Shown here: positions 49,694 to 61,600 of the stretch, in pieces
Numbering within the stretch: position 1 is the first letter of the stretch
Layout of the letters: each line of letters begins with the position of its first letter
Origin: Scortum barcoo
Lineage: Eukaryota > Chordata > Actinopteri > Centrarchiformes > Terapontidae
Assembly (NCBI GenBank): GCA_023238725.1
Contig: CM041531.1
Coordinates: 8,283,113 to 8,347,112 of the forward strand
DNA: 64,000 nt
Reading direction: 5' to 3'
Notes under the pieces: model-generated
Database searches by the model: none
What the model was told of the DNA's origin: nothing
Seen by the model: the letters and a program-made list of their open reading frames with translations, nothing else
Program-made: the position numbers and the translations under genes

Positions 49694-52600
49694 CTGAAAC
49701 AACAAAAATATAAGAATTTATGCCATTTTTTCTATTGAAGGTTGTTCAGAAAAGGTCTTTTAGTTTCCAAAAATGTTTGTGTGGCATTCAGTAAGATTAA
49801 TATCTATAGCACGAAGTTTAAACGTGATTGAAAGATTGATTGATTGGTATTTCTGCCTCCCATCGACACGTCTATAACATATCAAGGAGAGGCTGACTCA
49901 GTTACATCTGCTCAATATTTGGTCCCATTTACTCCAATTAAAGTCCTGTTTTTAAGCTGGCTACAGTGAACTCACGGGTTCACCTTTGTTCAACTTTAAC
50001 CATGTGCATGTTCACCAGCAGCTTCCAATAGAGGCAGACAGAAACACCAATGGATGTGCTGGATGTGTTGGGAAGAGAAGATATTATTCTATCATGCATC
50101 CCTTCCTTGTTTTGTAAATCAGACTAAGACTACAAACTCATGATGGCTCCGCAAAATATTTATTCATGACAGCCTCATATAACTGCAACTTCAGTAAAGT
50201 GATATTCTGCGTGAAACTCGGTTCTCCAGTTGTCACATCCCACAGACAGCAAATTTAGATCGCCTTGTTTAAATGCTGCAATTTCATCACATCAACAAGT
50301 TGGTGAAGCATCAAGAAGTGCCAGTTTGATGCTTTAACAGCACATTTATAATGTTAACAACAAAACTCTCTCCACGACTAAACTGTTCTTGTTTTTCATG
50401 ATATTCCACCCCCTCTGTAACACATGGGATAGATGTAGAGGTGGGGGCCTCTGAAATCCTGCAAAACCAACCAGCCTAATACAAACAGAACTAACTTTTT
50501 GGGAGATTTACATTGTTTTCATTTGTACAAATAACTTTCTTAATAGCTTGACTTTGGCCAAAACCCACAATGCACTCAGTGACAGTTTGTGAGTTTTCAT
50601 TGCAAACCCAAAGTTTCAAGGGTAAGCTGTTTTCCATATACAGCGCCTGAATTTCAATGACCACCTAGATACAGTAGGTCCCTGCCGGTCACAGATGAAT
50701 CCTGACCTCCAGCAAAATGTATTTACAGGCTAGCTGTTACAGCCTGGCAATAAAGATACTGACACCAGCAAATACACACAACCTCCATTTTAAGTAGTCT
50801 GTATCTCTAGTTGTGATTTGTAATGATTAATTTTAACATGTTGAATGTATAGTACATTTCCAGGCTGTATTTGTATAATTATAACAACTTGGCTGTTCCA
50901 CACTGATTGCTGAGTGTTAGACAGCAGATAGACTGAGCTGTGTAATTATGTAAAATGTCACCGAATGTGGTTGCATTGTTCTGCTGTTTTTTTTTTTGTT
51001 TTTTTATTAAACAGCGAAACAAAAGTGGTAGAAAACACAGCCCACCGGCTCTTGTGAAGAAAAGCACTCCTGTCCACTTATATTTGAGAGCTGTAAGCTG
51101 CAACAATCACAGTAGCCTTGAATTTATTAGCTTACCTGTCATTTTTCCATACTGCTGTCTCTCTTTTATTGACATGAATATATACTGGCTAGAGGCTGGC
51201 TTTTCTCCCCCCCCACATATTCTATTTAGCCTCAGCCCATATATTCAATCTGAAACACTACTGCGGGCAAGAGGCTGCGAATACACAGCGAAGAGGCATT
51301 TTTAAGTTCCCACTTAAAATGAAAAATTGGGCTTTGGTTTAATGGAAAGAGGTGGAGACTGTGATATTTGTCACCACCTGCGCTGTCAGTGTAACGCTGG
51401 ACTTTTCTGATGAAAAATACTTTTTATGTGCTCTCCTCATTTCAAGTTTGGGCTCAGAATAAACTTTCATTCATTCTGATCCAGCCTCATGGGAACCTGA
51501 CTCGGAGCTAGACCTCGGCTCTGCCACATCAAACCAGAAGCTATTCTGAGGTGACTGAATATTAACGGACACTTTCTACAACCCGTTGTGGTCGTTTGTA
51601 CCTGCTGGTAGCTGGATGTTCTTGTTGTAGCTTGCAGCAGAAGACATGGCTTGACCCAGAGCTTGGTTGGTACCAAGGGCAGCACCGGGGGTTTTGGTGG
51701 CTGACGCAGAATTTGGTTTTGATTTGGAGTCTTTGCCTGGTTTTGTCCACACTAGACTCTCCGTCACCTGCAGGGCAGCTCCCATCTTCTGAGCCATGTC
51801 CATTAGCTGTTGGTGAAAAAGAGGCAAAGACTTGAAAAATACGGTAAGTTCAACAGTTCACACTGAGACATCAAAAGGATCTAAAAGTACCTCAGGATCA
51901 AATTCAAAGTTGCTGCTGCTGTCTCGGAGTAGGTTGACTTTCCTCTCCATCTCCTGGTACTGATCCAGAGCTCCCTTCTTTTCACCGTGATTGTAGAGGA
52001 AGATTGCAAAGTTCAGGTTGACCAGAGGGTTGGATCTGTGAAAAACATGACCAAGGAGGAAGAGAAAATACTAAATAATTAGACTACAAACTCAAACTCA
52101 GACACAAAGTAAACTTAAGGAAGCGAGTGTAACTCAGACTCACTCGTCCATCGTCACAGCTTGTTCATACGCTCTGGTGGCGTTCTCAACATCCTCCAAG
52201 TTAGTCAGAGCCACTGTTAAGAACGAGTACGAGACAGGTTCAAAGTTTCATTCACATTCAGCATGTTCAGTTTGTTGTTTGTAGCATGTACTTAACAAAA
52301 GTCATAGTATGAACCTTTTGTGAGGTATTACAATAATGCACACCAGCCACTAGCTGCTAAATATCAACCAAATGCCACTATTTTTTTTACCCAGTCATGA
52401 ATTATTTCTCTGTCTTTCTGACTCAGTACCTGCCAGCAACATGTAGAGTTCCCCCATACGTGGGTTCAGGTTGATGGCTGCGCTGAGGAAGTGGAAGGCA
52501 GAGGCGTATTGCTGCATGGTGAGGTGCACCAGACCCAGGTTGTACAACACTTTCCAGTCAAAAGGAGACAAGTAGTGGGCCCGCTTCAGGCAGCTGATGG

Positions 52601-55600
52601 CCTTTGGGAGAAATGATGTTGAGAAATAGAAGTACAGCAGACAGGACTATTACGTAAGCATCTTAATAATATATGATCCTGTGAAGAACCTAAGAAACAA
52701 CAGATTCTTTACAACAGCAGATTTATATTATTTCAGGAACTTATGGGTCAAATTAAGTATCACTATATATATTTATTAAGATGATGTCATCCTTATAGCT
52801 CCCAAATGGATTAAAATACAGCTTTTTAAAAGGTAACTGGTCTGATAATTGATGTGAGCAATGAAACTGAAAGCAAGTATACTTTCAAACAGAGCAGACC
52901 TACTGTGGCTTCTAGCATAATACACTAAGTATACCCTGAAGACCAGTGTACAACAATGCAGTGTAAAATGCCTGAACTATACATGCTGTGATTGTCACAC
53001 AAAGATTAAAAGGTCCAGTCTGTTGTTGGTGAACAAATGATACAGATCAGCCCTGATGGGGGTGCTTTATTTCTGCAGTTTTCTTGTAGTTGTCTTTATG
53101 GGAATTCAGTGGTGGAAAGAGTATTCTCATCTTTTTCTCAAGTAGAATTACCAACACAACGATGTGAAAAATACTTCATTTAAAGTAAAGGTTCACAGGT
53201 TTCACCTTTAAAAAGTACCAAAGTATTAACAACAAAATGTACTAAAAATATCAAAAGCAACAGTACTTTTTTGCAGTAAAATGACCCCTTTGACTGATAT
53301 TATTATACATGACATATTCAGATCATATAAAGTTGGATAGTTTGGTCCAGTGGCTCCCAACAGAGGAGTCAGACCTCTGCAAAGCATCACATGATAAATC
53401 TTAGTGGCTGGTAGATGATTACTGGGAGAGGAAAAAAGAAAAAACAATGTTCTGCTACACAAATGTGTGTTTATTATTTGGACTTTCCTCTGGTCTTTGC
53501 TTTCTCTGTCAAATAATGGATCATTTGACCTCTTTGAGCCTAAAACAGCTGTTTAAATGAAACCACCTGAGAGGTTAAGAGACAATCAATAAAAGGAGCC
53601 CAAACTAGACACAGACTTCATGTAAGAAGTCACAACACAAACTAGTGGGAAAACACTTGTATATTAATAGTTAATATATTGTATTTTATAACCTTATCAT
53701 ATGATTTTAATATAAAACCTAATGTGCAAAGTAGGACAAAATAAAAAAAGGTACCTAAAGACTGTAACAATAAATCTACTAACACTGTTGATATTTACTG
53801 GTGAATGTCTCGCTTTAAGGAACAAAGAAGAACAACAAAGTCAAATATTAGTCCTAAATCATAAAGACAACAAATGAACAATATTACTTACAGCTACATA
53901 TTTCTTTTTTCCAAAGAAGCACATGCCGATGTTGTTCCAGAGAGGGGGGCTCTCTGGCACAGCACATGCCGCCACTCGGTACTTGTTCATGGCCACATCA
54001 AAGTCACCATGAGTCTGCATCATGCTGCCTGCAGCCAGGATGGCCTGGGAATAAAAACAATGATTAGAGAGATGTTAGAGGAAGATGTACCCTTTGAAAC
54101 TGCACATTATGAAAGATGGACACTGCCACAAGACTGATAATTACCTTTGCTTTAAAAGAAGTCCAATGCACTGTCCTCAGATTGCTTAGTAGTGAACTAA
54201 GTTATTACCAAAGCATAAAGGGTGTTCAAATTCCCACGTACCTTATAATTGTTGGGGTCAAAAGTGAGAGCATTTCCAAGGTGCTCAAAAGCCTTTTGGT
54301 ATTTTCCAAGCTGGTAAAAACATGAACACCAAAAATTATACATTAGCTCCTTTTTAGATGTTTCTGACATCTACAGTGAATGTACGTCTTATCTCTTAGT
54401 ACTTTTCACTTGTGGACAAGAAATACAAAAGGATATAAAAAATGTACCTACCTGTAAATACAGCAGGCCAAGAGTAGTCAGGAGTTCAGTATTCTCTGGA
54501 GAGAAGCTGAATTGGGGACGAGACAAGTCGAATGAAAAATGTCACTTTATCTGTGCCTGTAATTACATTTAATGCCTGCACTTATTCTTAAGCAAACATA
54601 GTTGATATTCAGCGAATCTACTGATTATTCAATCAGGGTTTGATTCAGCATAATTGTGGAGTATTAATTATAACCTGTGGGGAGACGATGTGGCTCAAAG
54701 AAAAAAAGATGCAGATCGGCATTAAAATAAGATTCACAGCGGTATGTCTCATTAAAAGCAACACCAGTATTGGGGCATTTGATTAATTCATTTAACCCCA
54801 ACAGGAGGTAGCCATAATGAGCTCTATTATAGACACTGATGTCATTTCCTTATTTATGGCAGGGCCTAATGTTTAAATATTCAACATGCGAATAGACGTG
54901 GAAATGAAGAGAATTTATACTGACCTAAAAACAGCCCAGGGTTAAAATGTGGCAAAGCTGGAGTTTTGCGCAAGATTGAAGGGAACCACTTGTAGAAATG
55001 AGCGCGAAAGACTGAAAATTGTCAAATAAATCAAGAGCGAGGCCCCTGGAAGTAACCAGCCTCCTCTGAAACATATTTTATGTCAAACTCTTTTGGTGTC
55101 TTGAGATAAGTTTATCTGAGGGTGTGTAATTAACAGTTAATAATATCACAGTCCCATTTTATTTGGGTTTGATGAAACATTTATATTACAGCACAAATAT
55201 ATCCAGAACCACAGTGGCAGTCTATAAGACCAAATATTTAAAATGATGATCCACACTTGCACTTTACTTACTCCACTGCTTTCTTATATACTTCGATGGC
55301 TTTGTCAGTATCTCCAGCCAGCAAATGAACCTTCCCGAGCATCATGAAAGTCTTGTCGTGTTTATTTATCTGGAGAGCTATGTTTAGATGCTCTTCAGCC
55401 TGACAGACACAGAAAGGATCAAAATGATCAAATCACTGTAGAATGAGTACAATTTGAACTGTATGGGGTTGGTGAAATCAGCATACTCACATTTTTAAAG
55501 TCTTTGATGAAGAAATAGCACAAACCCAGATTATGACTGATCTCCTGGGGTGAGGAAATGTCGATTAATACTTGGGTTGTTGGTGCATGCTTAATTGAAC

Positions 55601-58600
55601 AGGACTGAGCTAAATTTAATTTCCAAATATAAAAGTTATTTAAGACAACAGCTCTGTGGAATACAGATTCTACAGTATAACTAGCCATTTTTTTACAGTT
55701 TTTAATACAATTTTTACGGTCTTCCTGGTGTTAAACAGCCCAGGGTTAGTTTGGAAGTGCAGCCATGAAGTTGTTTTTGATAAATTGTTGCATGAGTGAG
55801 CAAAAGAGGTTCAGTCTGGCCATTTCCCAGCATAAATGTGGGGAGACTTTGTTGAGAGAACTTCATGCTGTGTATTTAGAGCGAAAGATGCCAGGCCTGC
55901 TAAACACTGTCCCTTACAAACTTTAGGACAAAGCAGAAACTCAGAGTGCTTCTTCTCTTTTACCCAGTCTTTCTCATTCAGCCGTGCAGCTTCATGATAG
56001 AATTCAATAGCAGCTTTGTGCTTTCCCAGGAGAAATCTAGGGAGAGAATAAACAACAATAATCCATATGAGAAATTAACCCATCTTAATCACTGCATGCT
56101 GAATAGACATTATTACAATCCCGCATCAGTGAAAAATGAAATAGCCACTGGGGGTAGATTTTTCCCTGCTGTATTAAAAAGGTTATATTTCTCCTTTCTC
56201 TGTATATTTCTCCCCCATGTCTGTCTTGTTGGTTAATGGAGAATGGTTGACGCACACCAGGCTTGTGGCCAGTACACTCACAGTGATCTGGCCACTTGCT
56301 TAAGATTGTCGGCGCTGGTGGGATTAAGGATGGCACAGCTCTGAAACAGCTCCAGGGACTGTTGGATCTTGCCCTCGAGACGCAAGATTAGTGCTGTGGC
56401 AAGAAATTAAAACACAAAAAAAGAGAGCATATTCATCTACATGAGGAAGTTTAAAAACATTAAAAATCAAATGCACAGCATGGGGTCCAAAGAGCAGATT
56501 TTGGGGAACTAAATGATGTAATGGGGCGATTTGACGTTGACTACCACAGAGCCTTCATTTGATGTAGCTATTAATTAGTATCATGCAGGTTACTCTCATG
56601 AGAGGAAGGGTTATTATAAAAACTATAGCTCACCTTGAACATATATGGCATATTCACACATTCCATTAGTCTCCTGCAGTTGTTCTTTGATGATCGCCTA
56701 CATGGGCACAGAACAGGAGACTGTTTCTGCAACTGAAGTGGGTGTTATTTTCAACATGTGTGGAGAAGAGTACTATACTGACAAAACTAACTTTTCAGAC
56801 GCTGCCTTATACCACCACCAATGTGATTCAGTAATACCAATGTAATTTTGTAGATAATCTATTTTAATTAAACAATCCTCCCGCCTGTAGATGGTGTCAA
56901 TCAGTCTGCATTTAACTACAAATGAATTTAAGTATCTGTCATCCAAAGCTGCTTTATACTCTATGAAATGCTTCTCACTCAGTTCATTAAAACCTCGGCA
57001 TCAATCTGAGGCCAGATAAATAAAATAAATCTGATAAATCTTCATCTTCTTCGCATCAGAGCTCAGCACCATTATGCTCGGCACACACCACCATACATGT
57101 CAGGCAGATGTGTATAACTTGGTACTGCTGAGGCTCATTAATCCTGTGAGCGTGTCTTTATCAGAGTAACTTCAGCAGCTTGTATTTTATTCTTGAAATG
57201 CATTTCAAAGCAAACACTTTCAAGACATGATGTAACCATTTGCAATATGGAGTACACAATAGGAACAGTAGAAATAAAACTGACATCGTGTTGGGTTGAT
57301 ACGATCACATAAACCGCCTCACTAAATTATTATTATTTTTTTGTCTCGTTTCCACCGTCATTGCACTAATAGTCTGTTGAAAAAAAAACAACACCATCTG
57401 CAGATTTGTGTTGCGGCGTGTTGTGCACCATCATGACAATGTGATTTCCTGAAGAAGTGTCTTTCCATTTACTGAGCTATTGTTGTCATACCTCACTGTG
57501 ATTGGCACAGCTGTTTTAGAGCGACAAGACTGTGATGCGGCTGTCTGAGGGCGTATTTATTAATCCCTACAACCTCTTATCTTTATTTTGGCTCAACCAG
57601 CTCTTTAGCGCTATGCAATACTGCACATACATGAACCAAAATAGCAGACATGCCCACACGGTCACACAGTGTGCCCATTTTTGTCATTGCTGTGGCACAA
57701 TTAAAATAGGGACCTAAGAGTAAGAGTGAATCTCATCATCGTCTCACAAAAATTAGATCCTCGTAGAGAAAGTGAGAAGGAGCAGACCAGTAATATCTTA
57801 CAAGTACAGGCATCCATTCAGAGATTTTGTTAATTACTTACTGGTTTCATGTGGGAATACGCAGGTCAGTGCAGTGAATTAGGCCATAATAAAGCACAGT
57901 GTTAAGGCAGGACCCTGTGCACGCCAGGCATTCATTATCTGCATTATGTTTAAAAGGTCAATCAGACCAACACTGAACGCAGACACGGGTCAATGACAGA
58001 CTAATCTACAGGGAGAGTGGAGAGATGACTGCACTTTACCTTACAGGTATCGTAGTCTTTGCGGATATAGTGCTGGTGGATCAGCCAGTTTCTCCTCTCC
58101 ACAATAGGAAGCTCTGGAGCTGTGAGGAGGAATATAATAAACATGAGATGCCTATAATGTATAAAACCTTGAAAACTTATTACCCTTCACTGTCCACAGA
58201 CGTCTTATTTTGGTTGATAGCTGAATGATTAATCCTGAGAGTGCCCTACTTTTGCAGTCATTAGTAAGTCCTTGATTTGACAGTTAACACAGATGTAACC
58301 CTTCAGCCTAAACCAACAGGCTCAAATTTAAGTAAATTCACCCACCACACTGTAAATCCTAGCTTGTTAGCAAGTATTCAGTCACAAAATGACAGCTCAG
58401 ACTATCAAGAGTAACGTCTATTTGGACTATTTTTAATTCATTTAGTCTTTTTTTTTTTTTTTTTATTTGGCAGCTGAATAAATGATCCTGAAAGCACCTT
58501 CTCTCTGCAGTCACTAGCAAGTCTTTGATCTGACAGTTAGCATAGACGTTAACACTTCAACCAAAAACCCCAGGCTAAACTATAATCAATTCACCCGCCA

Positions 58601-61600
58601 CGCTGTAAATGTCACCTTGTAAGCAAGTTTTTCGTTACAAACACTGTCCCCCCCCGTCTCTCTTTTAATGTCTCGGCAGGTTGAGATATTCTCCCCGTTG
58701 CCAGGGCAACAATGTATCTCGCAAGCCAGGTGCTTGTGACAGAACAGAGAGGGTACAGAGAGAGAGAGAGAAAGAGGGAGGTATGAGCACAATACAAAGC
58801 CAGCTTTAGAAAAGGGTTAGGTAACCCCAAGAACCGACCACAATGCTCCAAGACTTCTTCCCAGTGGAGTACAACATTTCATTTCACAAGGAAGCAGACG
58901 TAATTCCAGTTCAAGCAAGTTTTATTCTGGTAATCCTGTTATCTTGCACCTACTACCTTCCTCAGAGGCTAAAAATAGGATTCGAGGCAACGCAGAATGA
59001 AGCGCAAAGCTTTGAGTCTGCCACTAACATTGGGTGGGGGGTATCATTAACGAACTGTCTGTGTAGAAATACAGTGTGAATTACACCAAAGCTCCCCTCT
59101 GTCTTTATCTGTCTGCGATTCGTGCGGTGCTCTGTTGATTTGTCGCTAGAACTGGAGCCTCTTCCGACCACTTCAGAGAAATCCTCTCCATTGCTAAGTG
59201 TGAAACTGCATGGGCTTCACATGTTTGCCCTGTCAAGATTCGGAGTGGCCCTATTTGTAGCGCTCTAATCCGCTTTCTTCCTGCTGAAACAGCAATAATA
59301 TTCTTGTCTCTAGGTTTCAGCCGTGGTCCTGTGGTGCTCCAGTCTCCACATACACAAAGCAGGACGTATTTGGGGAGCAGGGATGGGATATAGTACGTCT
59401 GACATGTATTCCTATAACCACTGTATGAAAGAACGGTAGAAAGGAGCGGGGAAGAAGAGCGCAGCTTGAGGTCTCCTAAATATAGTCCTGTGAAAAACTT
59501 CATCCCAAACATGGAGGAATTTTCTCATTGTTATATTTGATCTGGCTAATGCTAAGACAGATTTGCCTTCCATGTGCTTCAACCATCTGTTAAAAGCGGA
59601 TAAGAGCAGAGGAGCGGCCTGCTGAGATCAAAAGACACATGGGGAGAATGTAATGGTAAATACGATGAAAATTATTTGAGACGTTTTACCACAAAAAAAC
59701 TTCAAAAACCCTCAGCATTGTCAAATCATTCAGTCTCATATTCATCTGCTGACACGTTTTTCTTCCCAGGCAATTGATAGAAATGAGTCAATATCTTGAA
59801 AGAAGACAACGTAAGGCAAAATTCTGCACCAATGTCATGAAATTGGCACTTTATTCTATGAAATCAAGACAGGTGAAATGACCTTATACCATTTGTAGTT
59901 TCTTTTTTGCTGGTTCAAAAGGTTTTAGGTCTTTCATGTGGGAATTCAAGCATTCACCTCCTGGCTATTTTGTGCTAAGAATGTAGAAACCCCATCGTGC
60001 AAAATGTAATAAAACAACATAATGTACATTTAGTGCATGACATATTAATTATATGTGTGCATTATACCCTAATAATTTCATTTAATGATGGTAATTACTG
60101 AGTGAGCATGACTTCTGTAGCTTCTGGAGACAATTAAACTGCATTCACGCATTTATGTGATCATTTCACATGTTTGGACTTTTGAATATCAGGGTCGTTC
60201 ACTTCTTGCTCATATTTAAGACCAAATTTCATCATCAAATCTTAATTTGAGTTCTAGACTTCACATGAGCGATGAACTGAGAACTCAATTATTCTGTACT
60301 TTCACACTTTAGTACTAACTATATTCATATATACTGTAGGTGTGAGGCACGATGAAGTCACAGCTCCCTGTAGGAGAAGCTATGGTGTTCACACATCTGA
60401 CTGCCAATCTATTTTTAACTCTGCAGATGCTTTTATACATTGTGTTAAAACATTTCATACTCTCACAGTTACTGTATGCTCCAGTTTTGTTCTTTGAAGT
60501 CTATGCTCAGGTAATGTGTAACGTATGTTGTTACAGCTTTATATATTTTATACCTCCATTGTATAGTTACTCCAAATGCTGTACTCTTGATGACTGTTTT
60601 CTTAACAGAGCATTTAGTACTTCACCTATGCAGTACTGTAAACTTCCATTACATTTACCTATTAAAATCCATTCTTTTTTTCTGTTTTTATTACATTTCA
60701 TTACTCATACAGATTACCATACATTAATGTATTTAAGAGTTTTGAATTGATTTGTCTTCTCAAATTATGCTAAGTACACCACCATTTGGGGCTTACATGC
60801 CATGTCAACATCACTGCAAGGAAATACAACAGCACTTCATTGCTCTCATGATTTCCACTCTCAGCATTGCTGATGATAATTACAAAACAAAAAGGAAAAA
60901 AAGCTTAATCCATGTGCAGCTGCATTAACTGGTTAATGGGACATTAGGTCGTAATTATGATGACAAAATATCCGCAATCATTAACAAACATTTTCCACTC
61001 AGACAAATATCTGGAACAAGGCTCAGCAGTGAACTGAGTACACAGCTTTTTCCTTTTAGGGATGGTAGAGAGAAGAGTGAGAGTGACCTCTGCAGGACGA
61101 TTAGTTCCACACTTGCACTATCAGGAACCTTTATCAGAAAAACTAATCACAGTGTTGAGACAGAAATTGTACTTGAAAACAATTTTGACTTATAGACTGT
61201 CAAACAATACCTTTAGGTGCCCGACGTTTCTTGGCTTCAGTAGCAACTGGGAGCTGAAATATAGGAAATATAGCACAAACAAATAAATAAGTAACAACGT
61301 TCAATCCACACATTACATACAAAGTGACACTGGAAAGCATCTATCAGTGAGGAGTGTGTATGATGGCCCAACCAAAATAGATTTGCCCCACCCAAAAAGA
61401 GACTGTGTATTGTTTTCTACCTTTTAAAATGCTCAGTGAAAATGCAGGTCAAAGCTCACGTAGCTGAAATGGCTGCTTGAAACATGTGTTTGTGTACAGA
61501 ATAAAAAAAAAAAAAAAAAACTCCTCTGTTAGAAATTATGAGCTTGTGACTGTACCTGACCTTGTGACTGCATGTTGTAAAGTAAGCCCTGCTCTGAAAC

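Noticed and set aside
59105..59512. 135-codon minus frame inside BBS4 intron 2
   Set aside because: The BBS4 exons on either side join in phase without it, and it has no domain.
60352..60750. 132-codon plus frame, Leu/Phe-rich, in BBS4 intron 2
   Set aside because: The hydrophobic content comes from AT-rich sequence; no signal of a membrane protein family.
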